Assembly: GCA_949152475.1 (NCBI GenBank)
Contig: OX424564.1
Location: forward strand, 3,286,001-3,350,000
Direction: 5' to 3'
Length of the DNA: 64,000 nucleotides
From: Terebella lapidaria
Lineage: Eukaryota > Annelida > Polychaeta > Terebellida > Terebellidae
Position 1 is the first letter of the stretch. Every line of letters starts with the position of its first letter. The translations under genes and the position numbers were made by a program. The notes beneath the pieces were generated by a model. The model made no database searches and was not told the origin of the DNA. It worked only from the letters and a program-made list of their open reading frames with translations. Below are positions 9,910 to 22,800 of the stretch, piece by piece.

Positions 9910-11786
9910 TGTGGCGATTTTGCCCTAAGCACGCGGCAGGTGATTGTAAACATAAATGCCATTTATGTGGCCTTTTCGTACTTGGCCTTGTTTTGACACG
10001 CTCGGTTCGAGCGTGCGTTGCCACGGCGACGCATTGTAATTTACGCTCCAGTAAACTATAACAATGGATCGATTAGACCTCGCGTGCGCCCTACAGCTTG
10101 TGGTGTATTAGATATACACTGGAAGAGACTCGATCGACACAGGGAGGAACCGTTTGTCTGATTCTATGTGCATTTGTCTGATTCTATGAGCAAAAAGTCT
10201 GATTCTATGGGCAAATTGTCTGATTCTATGGGCAAAAAAGCAAGTAAGCGGTAGGGCACCAGTAAAACATGCTGGATCAACGACAAATTTCTCAACACAA
10301 TCTGATGGCATATGTTCTATTTACTCCATAAATCATTGCAGAATATGGATTATGTTCAGTTTCTTTTGCAGTGTTCACTGTTGTTCATACATTTGTCGCA
10401 CAAAACTGGAACAGCCAGGTGATGGAGCAGTTATCCATAATAAATCACCAAATGCAAAGCTCTCACACTAATCTACCTGAGTATCTGGACAACAATTAGT
10501 CCAGTTGACATTCTGATTGTTCCAGGACGTGAAATCAGCTACCTAATCAAACGAAATTAATCATAGATTAAAATTAACAGAAACAAACCTGATTCTATGG
10601 GAACAAACCTGATTCTATGGGTAGGTTTATTTGATAACCATGGAACTATGGGATAAGATCTGTCATCTATGTTATTGACCTTCTCCTAGAAACAGAACAT
10701 AAAATCAAGCTTCAATAATATATTTATTCAGGATCAGCATCGGGAAGCTCTTAGTCCCATGGCTATAACAACAACCTACCCATAGAATCAGGTTTGTTCC
10801 CATAGAATCAGGTTTGTTTCTGTTATTTTTATTCTATGTCCAATTTTGTTGGATTACGTAGCTGACTTCACGCCCAGGAACAATCAAAATGTTAACTGGA
10901 ATAATTGTCGTGCAATTGTGGTCAATATATCCTGGTAAGTAACTGGAAGCGCTTTGTCTTTGGTGATTTATGATGGCTAACTGCTCCACTGCCTAGCCAT
11001 TCCACTTTTGTGCGACAGATATATGAAAAGCAGTGAACACCACATCAGAAACTGAATATAAATCATATTCTGCAATGATTCAAGAAGTAAACAGAACATA
11101 TGCCATCAGATTGTGTTGAGAAATTAGCCAACGATCCAGCATGTTTTACTGGTGCCCCGCAGCTTACTTGCTTATTTGCTCATAGAATCAGACAATTTGC
11201 TCATAGAATCAGACTTTTTGCCCATAGAATCAGACAAATGCACATAGAATCAGACAAACGGTTCCTCCCTGTGATCGAGGAGATTGTCCGAGAGAGAGTG
11301 AACAGGACGCACGCAAGGCTCGCCATGAGCTTTGCGTTCCCTGGTCAGGAGTAGAGGGCTCCTAGAGCCCTGGGGACGATTTCCATGGGGAGGCCCGGGC
11401 TGGGAGAGACAAGTTGCTGACTCGGGGGCGTACGCCCTGTGGATCGCCAGTTCTCTCCCTTCTCGGGACGTGTGACAGAGGCTCTGGCCAGCATGTCGGA
11501 CTGTACGGGGTTCCGTCCCCGAGGCAGACCGCGGCTCGCCAGGCCCCGCCAGTTAACACCGTAGGGATGAACTAGTTTCTGAACGGTGTCCGTAGGCCTG
11601 GGAGTGTCGGGTGGGCTGTTACCTGGTTACCGTTAATGCTGAAGTAGTTACCGTGTCCGCAGCGACCTCCGGTGAGCGGCCCTGCCGCAAGGATCCGGAA
11701 TAGCGGATGCGCGTCCGCAAGGACTCGGATGAGAGAGGACTATCCTCGAGGATCCCGAAGAGCGGACGGTAGTCAATAACTTTACA
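9910..11786 (+). mobile_element. Solo LTR of the Gypsy element at 42.8-51.4 kb, split by a foldback element
   Basis: 9910-10137 and 11274-11786 together give an LTR of about 741 bp. It starts TGTGGCGATTTTGCCC and ends ...CAATAACTTTACA, like the LTRs at 42807-43541 and 50692-51427. No internal retroelement sequence is present, so it is a solo LTR left by recombination between LTRs. It is clearly more diverged than the LTR pair at 42.8-51.4 kb, so it is an older insertion. A palindromic DNA element was later inserted into it. Confidence 0.88.
10138..11273. mobile_element. Palindromic foldback DNA element with iterated CTGATTCTATG motifs
   Basis: The element is 1136 bp, with ends CACAGGGAGGAACCG... 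and ...CGGTTCCTCCCTGTG, flanked by a 5-bp target duplication ATCGA (10133-10137, 11274-11278). Nearly the whole element is two ~500-bp arms in inverted orientation around about 10690. The motif 'ctgattctatg' plus g/t recurs about four times near each end and twice more near the centre of each arm. There is no transposase ORF, and the superfamily is undetermined. Clean target-site duplication inside a known LTR makes the boundaries unusually secure. Confidence 0.88.
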
Positions 11787-12063
11787 TAATAATTGCACCT
11801 AATTAGCAACAGTGTATTATATTATGAGTATTCATGACGTCACATCGAAAATTGATTTTAATGAGCATAGAAATCTTATTATTAGGCTCATAATAATCAT
11901 CTCTCACTAGACTCACTATTCTTTTATTTACAGGGCAGGGTGCGGAAATTCATTGGGGCCTGTGCTCAGCTGCATGAGTGTGGCACCTGTTGGTCGCGCC
12001 AAACACGTGACCAATGATAAGGGAGGTCTTAGTTTCTCATACATCATGTGGCTACGTGCGGCC

Positions 12064-12152
12064 AGCGCCTCCCGTCGTCATAATGTTGCAGTAGTTAGTA
12101 ATTTTGTCCACAACAATTACTACTGTATCATTATGACGACAGGCGGCGCTAA
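12064..12152. repeat. Short inverted repeat around 'gtcgtcataatg'
   Basis: 'agcgcctcccgtcgtcataa' and, ~70 bp on, 'ttatgacgacaggcggcgct' form an imperfect hairpin. It marks the end of the repeat copy at 12100-12515. Confidence 0.7.
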
Positions 12153-12515
12153 CCGCTGAGTGCTTCGTTCGTTGTGCGTTGTTCATCATGCGATATGCTA
12201 TATTCGAAATGCAATGTGCTAAGTTCTGTTATGCATTGTGCCAGATGCGATTTGTTTTTGATAGTTTGCATTGACAAAGGTGTTAGAATTTGACATGATG
12301 AATCAAGGCTGGAGAAAGTACCAGTGAGAATTTGGAAACAAGCAGCAAGGAGATGGAATTTAGAACTATGCAGTAAGAATATGTAAATTCGACACAGAAA
12401 GTTTAGAAATAGTAATGTGGAATAAAGAATTTTGCGGTGGAAACAATCATTCACAACAAGAAAATCTACAAGGCATGTCAATGAATATTGACCCTGAAAA
12501 CGCTCCATATCAGTC
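12100..12515. repeat. Interspersed repeat, inverted partner of 7146-7560
   Basis: Reverse-complement copy of the repeat at 7146-7560, ending in 'tgaatattgaccctgaaaac' then 'gctccata'. No coding content is convincing. Confidence 0.8.
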
Positions 12516-12571
12516 AACCGGGTATCACTTTTGTCCCTACTGTCGAGCCATCGCTCACTTTTCACGCTTAT

Positions 12572-12846
12572 ACTCTGATTTTTCTAACACGTTTACACAG
12601 TTTTTTCGCTGATATTTTTGCGATGCTAAATGCTATCGTTCTATAACTTGGCATATTTCACCTGGGAATCAAACGGCAATTATTTACCGATTTTCAGACT
12701 TTTTTCACGAAAATTTAAAAAGTTGGCAATTGGTAGAAAATTGCCGTTTGTCTGCGAGGTGAAGTATGCCAAGTTATAGAACGATACCATTTAGCATCGC
12801 AAAGATATCGTCAAAAACCGGTGTAAACAAGTTAGAAAAATCAGAG
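12572..12846. repeat. Hairpin element with ~110-bp arms
   Basis: The left arm (about 12572-12690) reads 'ctctgatttttctaacacgt', 'gcgatgctaaatgctatcgt' and 'tctataacttggcat'. The right arm (about 12725-12846) is its reverse complement with modest divergence, separated by a ~35-bp loop. This is a small MITE-like element, or a sequence able to form a long stem-loop in RNA. Confidence 0.85.
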
Positions 12847-12849
12847 TAG

Positions 12850-14116
12850 GCCTATATATAATAAGTTGAAATCGCGTACGCCGCATCGAGGGATGTGCAA
12901 TTGATACAGATTCTTTCGAGTAGATTTGGACCACGGGCATTAAAACCGATATAGTACAGCGTCACCCTCCACTAAGCTTATGCAAATCACATCATCGCCA
13001 GTGCAACATGATTCATGATAACAAAAAGCTCGCATGGAAAGTATAATGTGAATAGCAATTCCGAGAGCGGACATAACAAAAAATGTGTGCTGATCATACA
13101 CACGAAAAAAAACCTCATACTTATCTCTGTGTACAGGAAGATATCGTGCTAATTATGATTTATGGACACTGAGAACGATAAACCCTCCAAGTAGCATCTG
13201 ATCAAGTCACACTCCTTGTAGTTACGACCTCCGACCTTTCATCACATATATGAATATTACTATTCGATAGTTTTGGCGGATCCGGATCATATCGCATCTC
13301 CGAGCACATTTCTAGTACGATGGAGCTCGTGGCAGATTTGTACGCCACATATAACAGTGTAGGTGAGATCTGCGGGCCATATTTCGGCGTTATTACACGC
13401 CTCGTGCTAGCTTGTTTGATGTCGCACGGCCTCTGTGTGATACAAGACAGGCGAGCGGGCAGATTTTGTTATCACTCGCCCTCGAGCCGCTGGAATCCTG
13501 GAGACTACAATGTAAACAAGCGGAATCCTGACAAATTACGTCGACTTTGATGGCCGGCGTATCTCAGACTGCTCCTGGTCTCCCTTTGTATCGAGATCAG
13601 ATGACATGGGCTGCCAGGAGAGTCTGCTTATCGACAGAGATCTATGGAACTGTATTCTTTCTATCTAGTACAACTGCCTGCTCATAAGACAAACAGTCCT
13701 GCAGCATTGTGATACATACCAGCGGGAAATATTCACTGCTTGCCCATGCCACTGTACTGTTTGTGAATTCGCAATCGTAGTAGGCCTACTATGAAAGTTT
13801 TCAACACGCCGAGGAAGAGAACAGTGTCTCATCTTGTATCCCTGCTGAGCGCCTTGCTGATGGCCCACTGAATTGATATGGAGTAAGCAAATGAGTGGAT
13901 ATTGATAATTATGCACTATATGTGTCTGTGATTTCGCGGTTTCCGGTCCGGATGGTATAGTCAATGAGGTGAGATTATTATACGAGTAACATGAAATATT
14001 ATTCCCCAGAATCAGAATTTCGATGGTGCATTATAATATCAGGTCGGTATTCTCATATGGTTGCATACTAGCATTTAATAATTCCAGAAGATATGTTTGA
14101 TTTATGCTTAATGCAG
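12850..14116. other. Upstream region of the CUB/LDLa gene, no firm exon
   Basis: A plus-strand reading frame at 13320-13550 begins with ATG (MELVADLYAT...) and has a GTGAGA donor-like site at about 13361. Its phase does not fit the next accepted exon, so I do not join it. The promoter and first exon of the CUB gene probably lie in this stretch but I cannot place them. Confidence 0.35.
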
Positions 14117-17100
14117 GTATGACAGCATCTCACACCGCCGCCAGGTGTCGCTGTTGTTTCTGTTGTCATTCGTCCTCCACCAGGTGGGGCGCACCATCGC
14201 CTACAGAGGTTCGTGTATCAATTCGAGTATAACAATCAGTGCTCAATTTCGTTTCAAATACAATATAAAAAAAAGTGCGACAAGGTCATCCATTGTTATG
14301 AAAACATACATTTGTGGAATGTGTACGAGATATGAAGCCTTTTCTGATAGTGAATCCAAACTCGAAAAGGCACCGAACATAAATATAACATGTGCAAACT
14401 TCAATACCTTCCGCATCCTCATATGAAAAGCACTAAACAGCAAAATCCCAGAAAATCAAGAAAATCGAGAAAAAAACATTAGTTACCACAAAATGTATTC
14501 CTGTTGATTTATCTATTCCTGTTGATTTATGTTCGCATAAATATACATACTATTATGTATTGGTGGTAATAGATTGATACTTACCTGATTATATATACAA
14601 ATTTGGGGTAAATTGACAATGGCTGCAAACCTCGACATGCAGAGGATACGATGGTGATCACTGGGTCTAAGCACATAGCCCGTGTGGGCGCCATCCACGC
14701 CCCGCCCACCTTCCCCAAGGGCGCCTACAACATGGACAAGACGACGTATATCTTCGTCCTGGAGAACGTGGCCCTGTACGGCTCCGTACAACTCGAGTCG
14801 GACATCTTCGACCTGCACCCCAACTCATGGATCACGGTCTGTCATAAGTCGTGCTCAGGTTTATTCTACTGCGTTCCATTCATGTCGTGCAAATAGTGAT
14901 CACGAGTTTCCCAGTGGTAAAAACCGTTCCATTCACGTTACGACTGGTGAATTCAAATTGTGCACAAGTCGTTGAGTCAAATTTTCAGACTCTATTTGCA
15001 TCGGTAGTAAAAACATGGCGGCAAATGGAGGGATTGTATAAAAGTAGCATATAAAATAGCATACTTTGTTACTTTCACCTAGTATCATGTCTATATGTAT
15101 AACATGATAAAATACTAAACATTGAAATGAAGATATGACCTTTTTCACAAAGTTATAAAAAAATATTTGTAAAATTTTTCATTATTTTTGGCCTGAGTTA
15201 GTTCGAATTTGACGCAATAATGAGTGTCACAATTACTTTTATTTACTAGGTAATATTTTTACTCATAAATACTTTATGGCAATGTGTATGTGTTTTGCCA
15301 ATGGAACGCTTTGGACTCGTATTGCACCACTTCCCACTTGTGATCACGATTTGCACGACTTGAATGGAATGCACTCTGCTCTATCGTTACCGGTGAACAC
15401 AAAATGTAAAACATGTCAACAAAATAAATTACCTATTCAATAAATAATGAGTTTTGAGACGTAGTTTACCAATAATCTGTCCGGCTGGATGTTTAGAAGT
15501 GTGAACTAATCCACACCTATATAATTCGATATCGATATTTGTCGTTGATTGAATAATTTTGATATGTCATTCGCTCCCGTGTTGTAGGTGCGACACAGTA
15601 AGTATGCGGGTTACCTGGGCCCAGTGGTGGCCCGGTACAACTTCAGTCGGCCGCTGCCCCGTGTGCTGTTCACGGACACATGCTGTATCCGGCTGGAGTT
15701 CCAGACAGGCTGTTGTGGGCCGGCGGTCGTGGCCGGGAGAGGCGGCAACAGGGAGTTCACGGGCTTCCGAGCTAACTACAAGTTCGTCCCAAGTTAGTAC
15801 TCGGGAGGTCTACTCATATCATTTATTCTTGTCAGTGGCTTTCGTTTTTGGGCGGAGCCTATCGGTCTCCACTTCCTACTTCCGGTCGCTAGTTCTTTTG
15901 ACCACACTGGACAGACATTAAACACCCGAGCATTTACTTCGCAGGGAAGTCGTATCCGTGGAACCTTTACTTGAGTTTAACTAAACAATTTTGTATCCAT
16001 TTTAGTAAAGTGAATTCTACCTGGATATAATTAGTACCAAACGTTTCAATGACAAGACATTCGTTCCATCATAGCGCTGTACAAGGGTCGGAGGGAACAT
16101 TGTCTAGAGAGCAAGCGAGGTCCTAAACTCTGTAACGGCGAGTGTATGCCGTCACTCTTCGACTGTCGTGAGTTTTACACACTATAAGTTAATATGTATT
16201 CTTTGATGACACAGTAACCATATATAAACATAGTCATAGAAGAGATAGACGACCAACTCTGATATCACTCCCTCTGTCTGTAGTTATTGAAATTGAGGTC
16301 ACAAAGGGCCAGAGGAAGGAGGGGTGTTTCACTGCCGTTGTCTTCTATGTCTATGATATGAATAAGTGCACGCAGAAGAAACTAACAGAATATACATCCA
16401 AAATCCAAAAACTTACGGAAGCCCTTATATTTTCTAAATTCTGAAACTTTTTTTTTAATTTTAAGAATGTCCAACTTCTAAAAATACTTTCGATTCTTGA
16501 AATTTTTCAACTTCAAAAAACTCTTTAAATTTGTTTAACCAATTTCCAACCTTCTGAATTTTCGAGTTTTGGATTTATGAATTTTTTAATGTTCGAACTA
16601 TTGCATTTGCGACTTTTTGCATTTGTTTTGCACCTCAACAATATCGAAAATGCGAAATTCAAAGGGCATGCTATGATATCATTCAGAATCTAGAAAATAT
16701 TTCTTACAAAAAATAAACATAAAAAATCTATCTACAGTTATCTCATGTCTTGTTTCCCCAGCCTGTTCCAAGTATGGACAGTTTCGCTGTGCTAACCGAG
16801 TGTGTGTGCCACGTGACCTGGTGTGTAATGATATCGACGATTGTGGAGACGCGACGGACGAGTTACACTGCAGAGGTAGGCTGCTGCTGTTTTTGTTGTT
16901 GTGTTTGTTGTTGTCGTTCTTGTATACTATTGTATGGGTAAGTAGTGGAGATGTTCGGGGTCTACCCTGTGTGAATGTAATAGATAAATCATTAGCAACA
17001 GTGTTCCTATTCTGCCTGTAGATTCTAATTAGCAACAGTGTCCCTATTCTGCCTGTAGATTCTAAGCGATCTCAAACGTACAAGTGTAGATCTAGATATA

Positions 17101-17573
17101 TAAATATTTGTCACCCGGCAGTATTGCGGCCCCGGTCTGACGCTATACGGCTGTACGGGATGTACGCCCTCAAACCGATCCTGATCGCTCTGTGTACTGT
17201 GGTGTCCGTGGTCGGTTTGATAGTCATACTACTCAGTGTCCTAGACAAACGATCCAGACAGTTCTGCTCAGGTGGGTGACATGCGAGATGGAGCATACAT
17301 AATAAGCTATTATGTTCGGTATTCATAAATGTAGGAATATGATCGTGACTGGTTGAATTATTCAACAATCTAATGAAGTTCATGGTCATTAAGCTATCAG
17401 GACAATATTTTATACGCGATTGACATTCTACTAAACTTTTGTTTTAACAAGAGGTCCATGCTAACACGGCCACAGAGACAGGACAGACGCCAATCAAACA
17501 GGAGCCCTTGATTCTTCACAGGACTCTCAGCAACAGGTCTACTCGAACCAAAGGCGACACGTGTCCGAGGTAG
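14117..17573 (+). CDS. CUB-like / LDL-receptor class A single-pass membrane protein
   Basis: Phase-consistent exons: 14117-14208, 14643-14836, 15588-15792, 16075-16167, 16762-16875, 17122-17271 and 17452-17573 (TAG). The first accepted exon has a hydrophobic stretch [13 protein letters not shown] suitable for a signal peptide, but its start codon is not found. Exons 2-3 form a CUB-like domain: [17 protein letters not shown], then [10 protein letters not shown], and a closing GFRANY. The usual first CUB cysteine pair is missing. Exon 4 is a Cys-rich linker. Exon 5 is a complete LDLa module with six Cys and the Ca-binding [11 protein letters not shown]. Exon 6 holds the transmembrane helix [19 protein letters not shown], followed by basic DKRSRQ. 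The cytoplasmic tail is ~43 residues. The order resembles vertebrate LDLRAD2-type proteins. The ligand is unknown. Confidence 0.82.
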
Positions 17574-18440
17574 ATTCCGTCACTAAGGGCACTCTATGAT
17601 CATCTGTCATAATGCGACTTGTATCGACAACGGCAGGCACTGAAGACATTCTAACACAGGGATACATTGATAGCTGTGTGACGCACACGATCTTGTCGTT
17701 GCTTGCTAGGCTGATAAGACAATGATAGTGGTACGATAACAAGTAATATGTGAATATGCAAAGACATAGGTCTGTCCTGATTTATGTGTAACGATTTATT
17801 TGATGTTGACTTGTGAAAAAAAGGATTGTCAGTTATGTAGTGTGAAAGATTTAAACAAACTGTCAGTCATGTTCATTTTCTTTATTAGCAACTAATCTAC
17901 AACTACTTTTCGGGGAATGCGGCAGACCATACTCAGACTGAAAAGAAAAATATAGACACAAAAGTAGATTAGAAATACACAGAAAAATAAAATACAATCA
18001 CTTCATTGAACTGGTAATGTTATTCTCAAAAGGATAAAACGCTGGTGATAAATGTGTAAAAAAAAAAGATGAGATATGGACCAAAATTCGCTAATATATA
18101 AACGTACTGCAATCTGGATTGAAGTGGAAGGTCTCATGTCCCTGGTTGATGCAGAAGTTCTGAACCGTTCCCACATATGCGACTCGGTTCTCATGAGGAA
18201 CTTTCGTAGAACACTTTATATAGATGTTTTCCGAGATAACCGGCGAGAAGTGGCGTCCACATTTCTGAAAGAAACAGAACAGAAAATTAGTAACCATTGA
18301 ACACAGACGTTGTCTACAAAAAAGTTTAGACATGTTACCTCTTCACCATATAAATATGTCAACTCCTATGAGGCAGCTCTGTTCGACATTTTGCACCAGC
18401 GATTAATGATATCATAATGTTATCATAACGTTTAAACATA
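17574..18440. other. 3' UTR and intergenic DNA after the CUB/LDLa gene
   Basis: AATAAA at about 17986-17991 (+), some 410 bp after the stop, is a candidate polyadenylation signal. Otherwise I recognise nothing. Confidence 0.4.
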
Positions 18441-18449
18441 GCACCAAGC

Positions 18450-19825
18450 TTACCGGTAGCTTACCGGCAATCATGAGAAACGCAGAGTATTGATTTTCCA
18501 ACATATATATTGTTACACTGATCTTGAACTCTAATTGTCAAAACATGTTCGTAAATGTTGCTGGAAATACATTTTCTGCATGGACTATAATACGAAATCA
18601 AATTACACATCACAAAGGTACATAAAGAGAATCTTATACATTATTTTGAGAAAAACTGTCTGAATAGATTTTGACAAAATGGCCACCAAAGACAAAATTC
18701 ATCGTTTTTTACCTTTCAAGGTCATTGAGGGTCAAATTCAAGGTCATCACTCAAACCGCAATATAAATGATTTCCCATTCGAATGTGCCAATACTTAGGC
18801 TCTATTTTGAAGCCTTCTATGAGTTTACTCCGCACAGCTCCCATTATGAAGGAAAAATTGGGTGAGAGTCCAAAACATTTTTCAATGGCCAAAAAAATTT
18901 TCAATGGCCAAAAAAAAATTTTTTTTATTTTTTGCTGGAAATGGCTCAAAACGAATAGTGACTTGATTATGGACAAAAAAAATTGTTTTTGCAGACCCGT
19001 CGAAAAATCAAAATGGCCGCCACACGCAGACCGGCGATTCAAGGGCAACGAAACTTATACACATCATAGAGGTACATGAGAGGAATGTTTTAAAACAAAA
19101 ATCTCAAAACTGATCACAGTTTTTGAGAAAATGGCCATCAAAAAACCAAAATTGGCCATTTTCGACAAAAAAGGTCGTTCTGACCTTCCAAGGTCATTGA
19201 AGGTCAAATTCAAGGTCATCACTCAAACCGCAATATATGATTTCCCATTTCAATGTGCCAATAATTAGGCTCTATCTTCAAGGGTTCTATGAGTTTACTC
19301 TGCACAGCTCCCATTATGAAGGAAAATTGGGTGAAAGTCCAAACATTTTTTCAATGCCCAACAAATTTTTTTTTTTTTGCTGGAAATGGCTCAAAACGAA
19401 TAGTGACTTGATTTGGGACAAACAATTTTTTTTTCGCCAACCCGTCAAAAAATCAAAATGGCCGCCACACGCAGACCGGCGATTCAAGGGCAACGAAACT
19501 TATACACGTCATAAAGGTACATGAGAGGAATGTTTTGAAACAAAAATTTCAAAACTAATCAGACAGTTTTTGAGAAAATTGGCTCCAAAGTCCAAAATTG
19601 GCAATTTTTCGTCAAAAATGGCCGCCAAATTGGCAAAAACGATTCAATCAGAAAAATTTAAAAAACGTTTCTAGATACTGGCCCAAGGTATGTTCTGACA
19701 AATTTATGGGGAAATTCATCATGTCAAAAAAAAGTTACAGACCCGGACGGACGACGGACGCCGGACGACGGACGAAATACCACGACAAAAGCTTATCGGC
19801 CCAAAGGGCCCGTAAGCTAAAAAAG
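18450..19825. repeat. Dispersed MITE-like repeat with internal ~474-bp tandem duplication
   Basis: The block starting 'caaggtcattga', including 'caaaatggccgccacacgca' and 'ggcgattcaagggcaacgaa', appears twice (about 18716-19130 and 19190-19640). The right end is 'cttatcggcccaaagggccc' then 'gtaagct', a compact palindrome seen at the edge of related copies. The final phrase 'cggacgacggacg' is typical of the family. It ends just past the 3' end of the minus-strand Kunitz gene, so that gene's 3' UTR may extend into it. Confidence 0.8.
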
Positions 19826-19867
19826 TGGGGATCATTCGGTGTATTCTGCCCCAAAGTACTGTCCCCA

Positions 19868-22800
19868 CTACTGTCGAGTGGCACTCACGTCCCAGTAGTC
19901 ACTCTCCGTGTCTATGAAGATGTCACAGCTCTGTCGGCAGGGGGTCGTGGTCGGCACTGGAGTTGTCGTCGGCTCTGTGGTGGTGGTCGGTATGGTAGTT
20001 GTGGTGGTTGGTAGTGTAGTTGTGGTTGGTAGTGTAGTTGTGGTTGGTAGTGTAGTTGTGGTAGGTTCTGTAGTTGTAGTCGGTGGCTCTGGGGTTGAGT
20101 TCACGCCAGGTTCTACAAAGAAAGTTAAAGGACATCTCATCGCACCAATTCATAAACGCAACTCAAATTTATGAGCTTACTCTTTACCAGTACTGAATAC
20201 CATGCAAACATTACAACCACATGATGTTGGTTGTAAACTGTATTGGTATTTCCTTATGTCACAACCGACCACAAGTATCTTCACAATCCTCCTCTGTGCT
20301 GAAGCAGTTGTTCCCTGAGCAGCACTTCCACTGGTTGAGCACGGAGCAACTGTCTACACAGGCGTCGTAGTAGTAGTATTCCATGGAGTCACAGCAAGGG
20401 CCGAGGTCCACAGAGCCATGACACTCGTCAGCCAGGCGGGCGTCTGCTCGGTACGGGGCTGGAACATGATCAATACGGGGCTGGAACATGATACGGGGGA
20501 GGTCTAGTTCATGGCGGGGTCTTGTACTGAGTTAGTAGTGTCATATACCAGAGGGTTGTACCGGATGTAGGACTGTACTGACTTTGCAATAATATCCATC
20601 GTTCCAATTCAGGGGCCCACAGATTCAGCTTTGTAAACTCCAAAGCATTTAGGAAAGTGATGATTTAAATTATTTATCGAATCAGTATGTGGTTTCGATG
20701 CAATTGACAGCATTGTAATAAGCTAGAATGATCTAATCAGAAAAAAAATCAACATGTATATTTGTCTGACCATCACAAGAGTCGACACATGCTTGTTCCG
20801 TGGAGAAAACGTTGCTGTCGCGACAACATCCGGTTCCAGGCGGATACTGCACGCATGCGCACTCCTCAGCGTCCCAGTACCACACCTGGCAGAAGCGGTC
20901 GAAGATGTGGGGACAACTCTCACAGGGACCGGAGCCTGGGAATAGATGGGGGCTGTTTGTTCAAGATACGTACTCCAATAAACTACATGCGTGACAGCGG
21001 GTTACTGGTCCCCAAGAGTTCCAAAGACGAAATAAACAAATGTTTAGTTTAATGTATATCTCGAGCAAACTGACCACTGTTGCTGGAGCTGCTGGAACCA
21101 GACGAGCTGCTCTTCGATGAACTGCTCTTCCCAGAGCTCTTGGACGATGAAGTCTTTGATGACGACTTGCTCTTGGAAGAACTTTTGGATGAAGACTTGC
21201 TTGATGAAGTCTTTGATGAGGACTTGCTCTTGGAAGAACTTTCGGATGAAGTCTTGCTTGATGAAGTCTTTGATGAGGACTTACTCTTGGAAGAACTTTT
21301 GGATGAAGACGTCCCAGAAGAAGTCTTCGATGACGACTTGCTCTTCGATGAACTAGAGGAGGAGCCACGTTTCCCTGAGCTAGTCTTGGACTTGGAGGAA
21401 GAATTGGAGCCAGACTTGGAGGAACTGGAAGAGCTATCCCCTGCGACAGATAACCAGCAACATAGAACATGATGAATGTGAGAAATTTCTTGAGCTCATT
21501 CACTTGCAGTAACAATTCCTCGATATATTCCTCGATATATGGTCTCGTGTACCAGAGCTTGATCACTGTTGTTGTGCTGGCAGTATATCTTTCACCCTTA
21601 CCTCCATCTCCTCCTCCTCCGCCGCCTCCACCACCACCGCCCCCGCCTCCGCCGCCGCCACCACCTGAAAATAACATGGTCTATACTATTCCCTCCATAC
21701 CACGAAAGCCCATTAGTGAATGAAGTTGCTGAAAAGCTGTTTTGAGTTGAGAGGATTTCACCTCCAGAAGCAGGGTCGCTTTTCTGGATTTAAATCATAC
21801 GGGTATATCAACTTATTCTAATAAAGAATTTGTATTTTGCCTTGTAATTGTGCAATACCCCTGCTGTGATAGTGACTCTTTTGTTCAATCTGGGAGGTGA
21901 AATAACCACAATGATAACCAAAATGTTTGACTCACGACACTCGCGGAGGCAGTCGCGCTCGGAGGTGAAGCAGTTGTCTCCGGAACAGCACTCGTCACCC
22001 CGAAGCTGGTAGCAGCAGTCCGATTCCCCGTCGTAATAGTAATATCTTTCACTGTCACAGCACTGCTCCGTGGACACCGCCGCCTCGCAGTCCTCGGGCA
22101 GCTGCTGACCGCTTCTATAGGGCGCTGTCAGAGGAAGAGTGTCAGGCTCAAACACTTCAGTATAATCGACATATCAATGCTGCGATTTGGGTATAGACTA
22201 TCCTCGCTTTTCATCGAACAAATGATTAAGATTAATAGCCTCGCTTTTCATTGAAACAAAACCACACCCAGATTCCGCACAAAGCCTCTACTCACTGCGA
22301 CAGTTTCGCGTGCACTGCCAGCGGGAGGTGAAGGAGTTGAGCTCCTGACAGCAGCCGGTGCCCTCGGGATATCGTACACAATCACAACCCTCCGTGTCCC
22401 AGTACCAGCGTGTACAGCCCCGCGGGAACGTGCTCGGGTAGACGGAACAGTCGCCTGGATATCAGATCGGATGTGATGAGAGTGTCGTGGTTAGTTCTAG
22501 GTATTATTTCATCCTGACAGAATTCTGTCTAACCATACTTTTATGCATTTTATTAACACGCTTGATTCCCTTTGATTCAGTTGTTCTGTCAAAAAGTGAT
22601 TTCTCCTCCAAATGTGACACCACATGAAGAAAAAGCGTATCGTTTTACCTCCGTCTCCGCCGCCACCGCCGCCGCCGCCTGAAAAACAGAACAAGTGACC
22701 AACATACTTGGCAATAATAGAAGCATCAACAGAACGCGCCAATATTCCAATCATGTACATTTAATACATGCAAAAGCAATGTGGACTGTTGTTTAGATAT

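Noticed and set aside
10138-11273. CACAGGG ends plus a 5-bp target duplication as a RAG/Transib-type signal
   Set aside because: The heptamer only partly resembles CACAGTG, no nonamer-like motif was identified and there is no transposase. The similarity is too weak.
13320-13550. ATG-starting frame as first exon of the CUB/LDLa gene
   Set aside because: Its donor phase does not join the exon at 14117 without a stop codon downstream.
15559-15921. Alternative frame over the CUB exon
   Set aside because: Reads through both splice sites in the wrong frame. The accepted frame has CUB features and matching phases.
21080-21472. Plus-strand open frame rich in Leu, Asp and Glu
   Set aside because: It is the antisense of the Ser/Lys exon of paralogue A. 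The same applies to 23137-23514, 31624-32148 and 39969-40415 opposite other low-complexity exons.
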